Virus record (IMG/VR): IMGVR_UViG_3300025687_000088
Coordinates: 1-43,636 of that record
From: a virus
Direction: 5' to 3' (one strand)
DNA: 43,636 nucleotides
Each line of letters opens with the position of its first letter. Position 1 is the first letter of the stretch. Both the position numbers and the translations under genes were made by a program. Positions 20,753 through 27,651 of the stretch are shown here, piece after piece. Under the pieces are notes generated by a model. It was given only the letters and a program-made list of their open reading frames with translations. It did no database searches and was not told the DNA's origin.

Positions 20753-21033
20753 TATGCTGCTCCTTTTTCGGTGAAAAGTTTGTGTTCTTCAATGACGCAA
20801 GCCAGGTTAAAAATTGCATCTTCATCGCAATCAAAAAGTTTAGCCACGGATTTATTGTCCGTATTTTCCCAATATAGAATGGCAAAATTTAAGTTCTCGG
20901 AAAAATTGCATTTAGCGGTAAGGTTGCCGTCTTTATTTTGCACTAAGATGGAAAAAGCGTTTTTATTTTCGCCACCGCTTTCTTTGTAATCCTTTATTGA
21001 CTGATTGATTGCGGTCATTAGATTGTTAATCAT
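20752..21033 (-). CDS. Hypothetical protein (93 aa)
   Basis: A mixed alpha/beta, acidic protein (INNLMTAINQSIKDYKESGGENKNAFSILVQNKDG...). Ends in KGAA, the codons of which form the ribosome site of the next gene. No family recognised. Confidence 0.55.
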   Translation of the reverse strand: MINNLMTAINQSIKDYKESGGENKNAFSILVQNKDGNLTAKCNFSENLNFAILYWENTDNKSVAKLFDCDEDAIFNLACVIEEHKLFTEKGAA

Positions 21034-21221
21034 TATGCTGCTCCTTGGGTTAAATTAGTGAGAATGTCATAGGGGCGCACTAGCAGCGCAGCCCCATTAG
21101 GAAACAAGGCGCGGTATTGAGTGCCAACACGCGCAACAATTAGGCATTGATGGATGGTGTCGTTTAGTTCTACTTGAACAACGTCACCGACGCGGGTATC
21201 GGGATAGATTCGGTAAATCAT
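21033..21221 (-). CDS. Hypothetical small beta-rich protein (62 aa)
   Basis: IYPDTRVGDVVQVELNDTIHQCLIVARVGTQYRALFPNGAALLVRPYDIL looks like an SH3-like or OB-like small beta barrel. The start overlaps the stop of the upstream membrane peptide (ATGA). Confidence 0.55.
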   Translation of the reverse strand: MIYRIYPDTRVGDVVQVELNDTIHQCLIVARVGTQYRALFPNGAALLVRPYDILTNLTQGAA

Positions 21222-21331
21222 TGGAATTTCTCCAATCCATTTAAGAAAGCAATGTCAAAAAGAATTGCCAGCAGGCTTAGAGTCAAGACTAGGCCAAGCC
21301 GGATAAGCGAGTTTCTTTCGTGGTCGTACAT
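21218..21331 (-). CDS. Small one-TM peptide (37 aa)
   Basis: ATG 21331 with GGAG upstream. MYDHERNSLIRLG is followed by LVLTLSLLAILFDIAFL, a single membrane segment, and a short tail. The stop overlaps the start of the next gene, and the GGAG lies inside the last codons of the preceding membrane peptide. Function unknown. Confidence 0.55.
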   Translation of the reverse strand: MYDHERNSLIRLGLVLTLSLLAILFDIAFLNGLEKFQ

Positions 21332-21332
21332 T

Positions 21333-21416
21333 TTAGGCTCCGAGTTTTACGATAGTGGGCAGCAGTAAGACTACCCATAATAGGATTGAGAAAATAACGG
21401 GTTTGAGTTTACGCAT
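21333..21416 (-). CDS. Small one-TM peptide (27 aa)
   Basis: ATG 21416, ten bases after the preceding stop. MRKLKP then VIFSILLWVVLLLPTIV, a single membrane segment, and KLGA. Its last codons contain the ribosome site for the next membrane peptide. An in-frame extension upstream lies inside the 87-aa gene and is not needed. Confidence 0.45.
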   Translation of the reverse strand: MRKLKPVIFSILLWVVLLLPTIVKLGA

Positions 21417-21426
21417 TACGTTCGGC

Positions 21427-21690
21427 CTAAATACCAGACATAAACGCGCATATACGCTCGAATAACTCTCTTTTAGGGATGTGTCCGCAACTGAAAACAT
21501 CCTGAACGCCACCACCTTCTGTGCACATACGGTGGAGACATACGCCACCATAAGCGCCTGAAATGTGGTAATTGCCTATGTTGGCTTTCATCTTGCCTTC
21601 GGCGTTTTTAGTCCAAGGAGTAGCGGGCTGGTTTGTTAATTCATTTAGCCAGTCAACGCGGGCTTGTAACATTTTTTCGGTAATTCGCAT
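21427..21690 (-). CDS. Conserved phage hypothetical protein (87 aa)
   Basis: The pattern MRITEKMLQARVDWLNELTNQPATPW...NIGNYHISGAYGGVCLHRM...GGGVQDVFSCGHIPKRELFERICAFMSG is one I recognise from many phage genomes, where it is annotated only as hypothetical. The start follows the AACC(G/A)AAAGGATCTAAA-type leader found at five genes here. Confidence 0.7.
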   Translation of the reverse strand: MRITEKMLQARVDWLNELTNQPATPWTKNAEGKMKANIGNYHISGAYGGVCLHRMCTEGGGVQDVFSCGHIPKRELFERICAFMSGI

Positions 21691-21734
21691 TTTTTAGATC
21701 CTTTTGGTTTGCCGGTGTAAAACACACCATAGAA

Positions 21735-21748
21735 CGCCCCGTAGGGCG
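21735..21748 (-). other. Intercistronic hairpin
   Basis: CGCCC-CGTA-GGGCG between the DnaJ-domain gene and the 87-aa gene. No T run follows on the minus strand, so it may be an mRNA processing or stability element rather than a terminator. Confidence 0.4.
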
Positions 21749-21754
21749 CTCTAG

Positions 21755-22237
21755 TTATGCTCTAGCAAGCCTATTGTTAGGGGTATAGTTCGGCCTGGCA
21801 GAGCCGTATTTTGCCCGTATTTCATCCATCGAGGCTTTGCCGCGTCCATAAGACTTGAAGCCTTGAGGATGAAAAGACCATTGCTTCTTTTTAGGTGCCC
21901 ATTTAAAGCCGGAAGACTTCAAGACGTCTTTATGTGTTCGAGTGTCTCCAGATACCCACAACCAAGATCCGCACAGTTCTATGTCTAGCCCTGGTAGGTC
22001 GATAATAGCGTTCAAGGCTGCGTTCAATTCGTCGCCATAGTCTGTAAAACTTTCGGGCTGTTCTAAGTCTTTGGCGTTTAACAGTGTCTCATAAGCCTCA
22101 TTGACTGCTTGCATCATGTGAGTAGATCCGCCTTTGTCGGGATGGTACTTAGAGCAAGCCTTACGCCATGCTGACTTGATCCCGTCATGGTCTAGCGAGT
22201 CCGGCTTTAGAATGTTTAGAGCGTCTTTGATTTGCAT
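21755..22237 (-). CDS. DnaJ-domain protein
   Basis: 160 aa. The N-terminal J domain (residues ~1-55) holds the HPD motif at 32-34 (KYHPDKGG) that stimulates Hsp70/DnaK ATPase. There is no G/F region or zinc-finger domain. The C-terminal half (LPGLDIELCGSWLWVSGDTRTHKDVLKSSGFKWAPKKKQWSFHP) is a separate domain common in phage and plasmid J proteins. It may steer host DnaK to phage replication or assembly complexes; the phage also encodes its own GroES. Confidence 0.82.
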   Translation of the reverse strand: MQIKDALNILKPDSLDHDGIKSAWRKACSKYHPDKGGSTHMMQAVNEAYETLLNAKDLEQPESFTDYGDELNAALNAIIDLPGLDIELCGSWLWVSGDTRTHKDVLKSSGFKWAPKKKQWSFHPQGFKSYGRGKASMDEIRAKYGSARPNYTPNNRLARA

Positions 22238-22263
22238 TGTTTAGATCCTTTCGGTTTGTTTAA

Positions 22264-22452
22264 TTAATCTCGAACAGGGCTGCCATTAGGCATTGTGTAC
22301 GGTCTAGGACCGTCAAGGTAAAAGCCTACAGGAGTGTATTTATTGGGGTTTGCTTTTTGGGCAATCTTTAACAAATCAAGATATTCCGGCGTGCCATGCT
22401 TGCCTTCATTTATAAGGCTTTGTAATTGTCTTATTATGTAATTGAAGTTCAT
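22264..22452 (-). CDS. Hypothetical protein (62 aa), first gene of second minus-strand operon
   Basis: An alpha-helical N-terminal half (IIRQLQSLINEGKHGTPEYLDLLKIAQK) and a Pro/Tyr-rich end. Preceded by the repeated AAACCGCAAGGAT leader. No family recognised. Confidence 0.5.
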   Translation of the reverse strand: MNFNYIIRQLQSLINEGKHGTPEYLDLLKIAQKANPNKYTPVGFYLDGPRPYTMPNGSPVRD

Positions 22453-22500
22453 TGTTTAAATCCTTGCGGTTTGTTTCGATGGGGTAAGATTAGGGATAAA

Positions 22501-22547
22501 ATGTGTGCATGTATAGTGAAACGTTTTCATGTTCACATGAATATAAT
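22501..22547 (+). promoter_or_regulatory. Promoter/operator between divergent genes at 22.5 kb
   Basis: TATAAT (22542-22547) follows directly on a palindrome TTCATGT-TC-ACATGAA (22526-22541), a likely operator lying in the promoter spacer. ATGTGTGCATG (22501-22511) is the reverse complement of the word at 5879-5889. No good -35 box is seen, so an activator may be needed. Confidence 0.5.
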
Positions 22548-22612
22548 TCATTATGCAGGATGGGTTTAATTCGATAGGATTGCTGCACTAACAAACCGAA
22601 AGGATGATAAAG

Positions 22613-22855
22613 ATGGAAAAGAGATTTTCAGGAAGTGAGCCCAATTTAGGCCATTTTGATTGCCGTGTGGCACCAGATGGCGAGGATTGGTGCATTTATG
22701 TTACATATAATGACGGGAATAGAGTAGAACGCTGGTGTTCAACCTGGGGGAATGAGGCTTGTTACGGGCTTACTAAGGTTTATTCAATCCTTAGAGAGTT
22801 GGGTTTTACATTAAGCGGGTATCAGTCCGCGCAAGTTCTGCAAATCAATAATTAA
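22613..22855 (+). CDS. Hypothetical protein (80 aa)
   Basis: ATG 22613 is favoured because AAGGA lies 8-9 bases before it; ATG 22604 overlaps that site. Sequence SEPNLGHFDCRVAPDGEDWCIYVTYNDGNRVERWCSTWG suggests a small beta-rich protein with several Cys and Trp. No family recognised. Confidence 0.55.
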   Translation: MEKRFSGSEPNLGHFDCRVAPDGEDWCIYVTYNDGNRVERWCSTWGNEACYGLTKVYSILRELGFTLSGYQSAQVLQINN

Positions 22856-22872
22856 CCGAAAGGATACAAGAC

Positions 22873-23124
22873 ATGAAAATCAAAAAATCAGACTTAGAAA
22901 TTCTGCAAAACGCTATAGATAAGGTTATCGCGGACAATCCTAACGCAGCCCAAGACTACAAAGACAACGGTTTAAGCGAGAAGCGGTTTAGATGGGACGT
23001 ATTACGCGCCACAAAGTTAAACGTGTTCGGGGATGGTAGAGGGACGCATGGAGATTTAAACTTGTACGCTTATCTCAATGACAGCCACATAGACACGGCA
23101 CTCAAGCATTGTTTAAAGCAGTAA
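22873..23124 (+). CDS. Conserved phage hypothetical protein (83 aa)
   Basis: The stretch YKDNGLSEKRFRWDVLRATKLNVFGDG...LNLYAYLNDSHIDTALKHCLK resembles small proteins recurring in tailed phages, of unknown role. Preceded by the AACCGAAAGGAT leader and followed by a terminator. Confidence 0.65.
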   Translation: MKIKKSDLEILQNAIDKVIADNPNAAQDYKDNGLSEKRFRWDVLRATKLNVFGDGRGTHGDLNLYAYLNDSHIDTALKHCLKQ

Positions 23125-23141
23125 ACACACAATCAACCAAG

Positions 23142-23164
23142 AAGGCCTTAACCGGCCTTTTTTT
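23142..23164 (+). terminator. Rho-independent terminator
   Basis: AAGGCC-TTAACC-GGCC followed by TTTTTTT. It closes the two-gene unit before the terminase small subunit. Confidence 0.88.
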
Positions 23165-23179
23165 ATGGAAGCAAGATAA

Positions 23180-23710
23180 ATGAGTGAATCACCCCTACTC
23201 AATACACCTATGCCACCTAACACTAGCCAATACACCACAGACCAGAAGCTAGAAGCCTGTGCCCTATACGCTATTCATGGTAAAGCCAAGAGAGTGTCCG
23301 AACTGACGGGTATTCCAGAGAACACAATCACGCATTGGAAGAATCACAGCGATTGGTGGGAGCATCATATAGTGTCAATTCGCGCACAAACTCGTGATTA
23401 CACGCTATCGCGCATAGAAAAAGCTATCGAAAAAGCGTTCGACAAGACCGATGAAGCCCTGGAACTGGGTGATGTGGTCAAAGTTGACTGGGATCGCGAC
23501 ACTGGCGAAGAAAAAGCCATTCGAGCACCAGTGAAAGGCAAGGATGCTGCCACAATTGCGGCGATTATGATCGACAAGCGCCAGATACTACTGAACCAAC
23601 CGACCAGCATTCGAGGTGATGCGGCAGGCGGAATGGCGGATTTACTCAAGCAGTTCAAAGACTTAGCAGCGCAGAATAGCAGGGACGAGCGGGTAGTGGA
23701 TGAGCAGTAG
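23180..23710 (+). CDS. terS: Terminase small subunit-like protein
   Basis: 176 aa. The N-terminal helix-turn-helix (KLEACALYAIHGKAKRVSELTGIPENTITHWKNHSDWWEHHI) is of the type in small terminases. A helical oligomerisation part follows (RDYTLSRIEKAIEKAFDKTDEALELG), then a C-terminal region (MIDKRQILLNQPTSIRGDA...MADLLKQFKDLAA). It would recognise the packaging site and feed DNA to the large subunit. The large subunit gene lies 2.5 kb away because tailspike 2 is in between, which is unusual. Confidence 0.75.
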   Translation: MSESPLLNTPMPPNTSQYTTDQKLEACALYAIHGKAKRVSELTGIPENTITHWKNHSDWWEHHIVSIRAQTRDYTLSRIEKAIEKAFDKTDEALELGDVVKVDWDRDTGEEKAIRAPVKGKDAATIAAIMIDKRQILLNQPTSIRGDAAGGMADLLKQFKDLAAQNSRDERVVDEQ

Positions 23711-24113
23711 CGTACTTAACATAATGAAGGTTATGCGCAATATCCAATAGGATGCGATATAAGCCATTTACACCTCGAGTAATGCGATGGCATAGGGTAG
23801 GCGTGAATCGTGCTGTATGTGGCTTGTACGCGCTCCTAGCACGGTGTTTGTGATTGGTTCGGAATGGGTCCCATGCTCGGGCCGGTGCGGAGGCAAAAAA
23901 TCCATCCCCGAATGTCGCCATAACCCCCCTTGTCGAATTTACATAAAAACAAAGGGCAACCCCCCTTGTAAAATTTTGATAAAAACAAAGGGAAAGTGCA
24001 CTGCACAAAAACGGTATAATGCGGCCTCCAGCCCCGAAAGTGCTGGAAATCACGGGGTTATATCCCCTGTTTTGAGTAATGAAATGTGCGCTGCACAATA
24101 AATGAGTAATTAA
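23711..24113. promoter_or_regulatory. 400-base non-coding region with repeats and dyads (possible pac/promoter region)
   Basis: No credible gene. Contents: two imperfect ~36-base tandem units (about 23925-23994) of the form CCCCCCTTGT...ATAAAAACAAAGGG, each able to fold. GTGCACTGCAC (23996-24006) is a perfect odd dyad and GTGCGCTGCAC (24086-24096) a near copy. TATAAT lies at 24015-24020. Hairpins CCAGC/GCTGG and GGGG/CCCC (24026-24070) are followed by TTTT. Lying beside terS it may hold the packaging site; lying before tailspike 2 it may also be a regulated promoter. Confidence 0.5.
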
Positions 24114-26099
24114 ATGTCCTATCCCTTTACAGTACCGAAGCAGACGTTTTTTGACGGTGGAGTTATTGCTGCTGCTGGGACGATAGAGTTCCGTAGTCCG
24201 TCTACGAATGCATTGATTGACACGTTTCCGACTGCTGATGACGCGGATGCTCAGACGAACGCGAATGACAACCCGTTGACTTTGGATGCTAATGGTCAGG
24301 CGGTGATCTTTCTCGAAGACGATGTGACGTACAAGGTCATATTAAAGAATGTGAATGGTGACACGGTTTGGACTGTAGATGATGTACGTTCACCTGAGAG
24401 GATTGATACGGGTTCTTATACGCCTTCTGGTGGTGTGTCGCGGACGTTGGCGAGTAAGTTGGATGAGACTGTATCTGTGACCGACTTTGGTGCTGTTGGT
24501 GACGGGATTACGGACGATTTAACCGCGCTACAGGCAGCAGCCGACTCTGGGGAACTTGTTTATTTCCCGCCAGGAATTTATGCCGTATCTGATTCTGTGA
24601 ACTTTTCAGACTACACTAGGTTTATTGGGGCTTCTGCGTTTTATAAGCGCAGGACGGGTTACACGTATTCCGCGAACAAGCATGCAGTTATTAAATATAT
24701 CGGTTCTGGGGGCACTAATAGTTGCGCTGTTCGTGTGTCAGCAACGTCTGTCGGAGTGGTGGGTTCTGATTTTACCGCCCCCAGCACGGATGATTTGGTG
24801 GATTACCGTTTAGAACACATCCACATTGACGGAAATAATCTGGCTCAATATCCACTGTACATTTACAGGGCGGGAAATCAAAAGTATGGAATTAATGATG
24901 TAACCGTTGAGAGAGGGACGATTAATGTTGTTATGCTAGGTTGCTTTGCGGCCAATTTTGGGCGGATAGGTTCTTTTGAAGCCAGTGATAAGGGCTTCAG
25001 TATAGGCAGAGACATTTTTGGTTGGGGTGGTGCAGAATTTAATTGCTTTGACCTTAGAGCAGATTTGATTGCGTCAAACAACGGTACAGATGGGACGTTT
25101 GTTGCGGAAACCACAGATGAGGACGGTTGTGGCGTGTTGGCTGACGTAGGTCGAGGTTCCGAATTGCACATCACATCTGAAGGTAATGATGGAAGGTCTG
25201 CTATTATTGGGGGCACCTCTAGTGGCGGTCCGGCCACGATACACTGGCACTACCTGGAGGGGAATGGTGCTGGCCCAAGGGTGGATTTGCGGCCAGGATT
25301 CACAGGACTGCGATTTAAATGCGGCTTCCTTCACCCAGGTTCAGCGACGATTACTAAGGAAACCATATACTTAGTCGGTCGAAACTCATCAGGTGCAGCC
25401 ACTACAAATGAAGGGCCTATAGATGAGGGCGAGTGGCCTATTTTTGAAAACATAGGCGGCAAGAGTGGAAACACCTCCATTTACATTGACTCAAATACTT
25501 ATAAATATGATGTTCGAGACAGCACAGGGGTTAAGTTTATAGATAAGGCGCCCAAGGGTAAGGGCGTTTTCTGTTCTGGTACATTTTTGGGGGATAGTGG
25601 ACTTACAGATATTAGAATGCTGCGCGGCCAAACAATTTATGACGATTTTGAGGGTGATGGCAGCACAACGGCATTTACCTTGTCGCATACCTGTACCGCG
25701 CCAACAAATAACTCAACAAACCCTCTTGTTAGGGTTTATGTAAATGGGGTCTTACAAACATACACAACACACTACACTGTAGCAGGAACAACACTGACTT
25801 TTGTTACTGCCCCCACATATGGAGTTAAAATTAGAGCAGAATACTCTAACGCATCATTAACTAGGACGGGTGCTGGCGCATATACAATTACGTTTGGACA
25901 CGACCAAGTAGATGAAAACTACCATATCAGTCTGACAATGATACAAGGAAGTGGTTCGGGGTATGCTTATGTGCAAAGCCGGGCTGCGGATAGTTTTACT
26001 ATAAGGACGGTAAACCCGGCAACACCAGGAACTCCCGTTGATCTGGGTGCTGGATTTTTTATATCTTTTTCCTGCTCTTATTCAGGGACAGACTTATAA
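24114..26099 (+). CDS. Tailspike/tail fibre protein 2 (beta-helix, pectate-lyase-like)
   Basis: 661 aa. The N-terminal 110 residues (PTADDADAQTNANDNPLTLDANGQAVIFLEDDVTYKVILKN...) closely match those of tailspike 1. They are followed by the same linker and VTDFGAVGDGITDDLTALQ at about 122. The beta-helix domains align in places (HAVIKYIGSGGTNSCAVRVSATSVGV versus HAVILYAGAGGSNSCVVRASETAVGV) and then diverge. The C-terminal region is wholly different, with a DGSTTAFTLSHTC...RVYVNGVLQ type domain common in phage fibres. Gives the virion a second receptor or enzymatic specificity. Confidence 0.85.
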   Translation: MSYPFTVPKQTFFDGGVIAAAGTIEFRSPSTNALIDTFPTADDADAQTNANDNPLTLDANGQAVIFLEDDVTYKVILKNVNGDTVWTVDDVRSPERIDTGSYTPSGGVSRTLASKLDETVSVTDFGAVGDGITDDLTALQAAADSGELVYFPPGIYAVSDSVNFSDYTRFIGASAFYKRRTGYTYSANKHAVIKYIGSGGTNSCAVRVSATSVGVVGSDFTAPSTDDLVDYRLEHIHIDGNNLAQYPLYIYRAGNQKYGINDVTVERGTINVVMLGCFAANFGRIGSFEASDKGFSIGRDIFGWGGAEFNCFDLRADLIASNNGTDGTFVAETTDEDGCGVLADVGRGSELHITSEGNDGRSAIIGGTSSGGPATIHWHYLEGNGAGPRVDLRPGFTGLRFKCGFLHPGSATITKETIYLVGRNSSGAATTNEGPIDEGEWPIFENIGGKSGNTSIYIDSNTYKYDVRDSTGVKFIDKAPKGKGVFCSGTFLGDSGLTDIRMLRGQTIYDDFEGDGSTTAFTLSHTCTAPTNNSTNPLVRVYVNGVLQTYTTHYTVAGTTLTFVTAPTYGVKIRAEYSNASLTRTGAGAYTITFGHDQVDENYHISLTMIQGSGSGYAYVQSRAADSFTIRTVNPATPGTPVDLGAGFFISFSCSYSGTDL

Positions 26100-26160
26100 A
26101 CATTATTGAGTTCGCTTTCATAGCAATTAATCGGCGCTGCGCGATCAATACAATCTCGTC
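26100..26160 (-). pseudogene. Relic of the small QRRLIA gene
   Basis: On the minus strand this gap codes QRRLIAMKANSI, nearly identical to part of the 69-aa protein at 2299-2508 (QRRLIAIKANSI). The rest of that gene is missing and the reading runs into the tailspike 2 coding region. It is a fragment left by recombination. Confidence 0.5.
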
Positions 26161-26176
26161 ACTTACCCCCACACTC
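26159..26176 (+). repeat. 18-base repeat, copy 2, after tailspike 2
   Basis: TCACTTACCCCCACACTC, one base different from 2188-2205. Lies 59 bases after the tailspike 2 stop and 5 bases before the terminase large subunit start. Confidence 0.7.
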
Positions 26177-26181
26177 ATTAG

Positions 26182-27651
26182 ATGGAGCAACAACTTTTGC
26201 TGGATGCACAGGCCATTGAAGGGTTTTCTACAGCGCTTCTGGCGGCGAAGTACGACAAACCCAAACCTATCCCTCAGTTCCACAGAATCATGTGGGATGA
26301 TGCGTGTGATCTTGAGAAAGTCTTTGTTGCTGAAGCGGCGCCTCGTGGCCACGCAAAATCGACATCAATTACATTTGCTTACTTACTCGCGATGGTTTTA
26401 TTCAGAATCAGAGACTTTGTCTTACTGGTATCTGACACTGAAGGGCAAGCGGTGGAGTTCCTGGGCGATATTCGCGCAGAGATGGAAGAGAATGACGCGC
26501 TTCGACAGACCTTTAGTATTAAACGAATTATAAAATCTACTGATACAAACTTGATTGTCCTGTGTACTGATGGGCATATGTTCAGGATTATGGCTAAAGG
26601 CTCTGAACAGAAACTTCGTGGTTTGAAGTGGAGAAACAAGCGTCCCAATTTAATTATTGGCGATGATCTTGAAAACGATGAAATCGTAATGAACCCAGAG
26701 CGGAGAGAGAAATTCCGCAAATGGTTTATGAACGCTTTAATCCCTTGTGGAGCCGAAGATTGTCTGTATAGGATTGTAGGCACGGTCCTTCATTTGGATT
26801 CGATGCTAGAACGGTTACTGAACGACCCTAACTGGTTCACCCGTAGGTTTGAGGCTCACAATCCAGACTTTTCAGAGATTCTATGGAGAGATCAGTTCTC
26901 TAAAGAGCGTCTGTTGGCTATTCGAGGCAGGTATGAGGCGCAAGGTGACTTAGATGGTTACGCGCAAGAATATCTCAACAAGCCGATTGCTGAAGGTAAC
27001 ACGTACTTTAGGAAAGAGGACTTTTTAGACTTCGAGCGCGACGATAGTGGGCCAATGATACCCCCGCTGGTTTATTATGCGGCGGCTGACTTTGCTATCT
27101 CTGAAAAGGAAAAAGCGGATTACACCGCAATCATGGTTGCTGGTATGGACCCTGAAGGGTTTTTGTGGGTGGTTGACTTAAGGTACGGACGATGGGACTC
27201 AGAACAGATCATCGAAGAGTTAATCTCCGTACAGAAAGCCTATGACCCTCAAGTATTCACGTTTGAGACTGAGAAGATTGATAAAGCCATTGGGCCTTTC
27301 TTAGAAAAACGAATGCGCGATGCCAATGTCTTTTTGAACATAGACAAAGTAACCCCGACAAAATCAAAGACTCAACGGGGTAGATCTATACAGGGTATGG
27401 TGAAGTCACGTTCAGTCAGGTTCGACAAGCAAGCCTCATGGTATCCAGACTTAGAAGGTCAGTTACTGACCATTTCTAACTCAGGCCCAAGAGGTAAGCA
27501 CGATGACTACTTTGATGCGTTTTCTTATATCGGTTTAACCGTGGACAAATACTACGAAGCCCATACGGTGCAGGAAGAGGAAGATTGGGAATATGACGAT
27601 GCGTTTGAACAATATCACGACATGGGACGCTGCGCCGCAACGGGATACTAA
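26182..27651 (+). CDS. terL: Terminase large subunit
   Basis: 489 aa. The ATPase half has a deviant Walker A (APRGHAKST, about 52-60) and Walker B with catalytic acid (LIIGDDLEND, about 157-166). The RNase-H-like nuclease half has the acidic residues in YYAAADFAISEKEKADYTAI (near 303) and in DDYFDAFSY (near 441). It cuts concatemeric DNA and drives it into the prohead through the portal encoded next. Overlaps the portal start by one base (TAATG). Length is normal. Confidence 0.92.
   Translation: MEQQLLLDAQAIEGFSTALLAAKYDKPKPIPQFHRIMWDDACDLEKVFVAEAAPRGHAKSTSITFAYLLAMVLFRIRDFVLLVSDTEGQAVEFLGDIRAEMEENDALRQTFSIKRIIKSTDTNLIVLCTDGHMFRIMAKGSEQKLRGLKWRNKRPNLIIGDDLENDEIVMNPERREKFRKWFMNALIPCGAEDCLYRIVGTVLHLDSMLERLLNDPNWFTRRFEAHNPDFSEILWRDQFSKERLLAIRGRYEAQGDLDGYAQEYLNKPIAEGNTYFRKEDFLDFERDDSGPMIPPLVYYAAADFAISEKEKADYTAIMVAGMDPEGFLWVVDLRYGRWDSEQIIEELISVQKAYDPQVFTFETEKIDKAIGPFLEKRMRDANVFLNIDKVTPTKSKTQRGRSIQGMVKSRSVRFDKQASWYPDLEGQLLTISNSGPRGKHDDYFDAFSYIGLTVDKYYEAHTVQEEEDWEYDDAFEQYHDMGRCAATGY

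Larger units (their letters stand above)
21698..22865. repeat. Five copies of an AACCGAAAGGAT leader word
   Basis: The word AAACC(G/A)(A/C)AAGGAT, containing the Shine-Dalgarno AAGGA, precedes five genes. On the minus strand it is at 21698-21710, 22245-22257 and 22460-22472; on the plus strand at about 22593-22605 and 22853-22865. The spacer to the ATG is also similar (about 7-8 bases, A-rich). Confidence 0.65.

Noticed and set aside
23817-24101. A 94-aa open frame in the region before tailspike 2
   Set aside because: Its repeated NPPC..IKTKG phrases are just the translation of the tandem DNA repeats; there is no ribosome site and the composition is odd.
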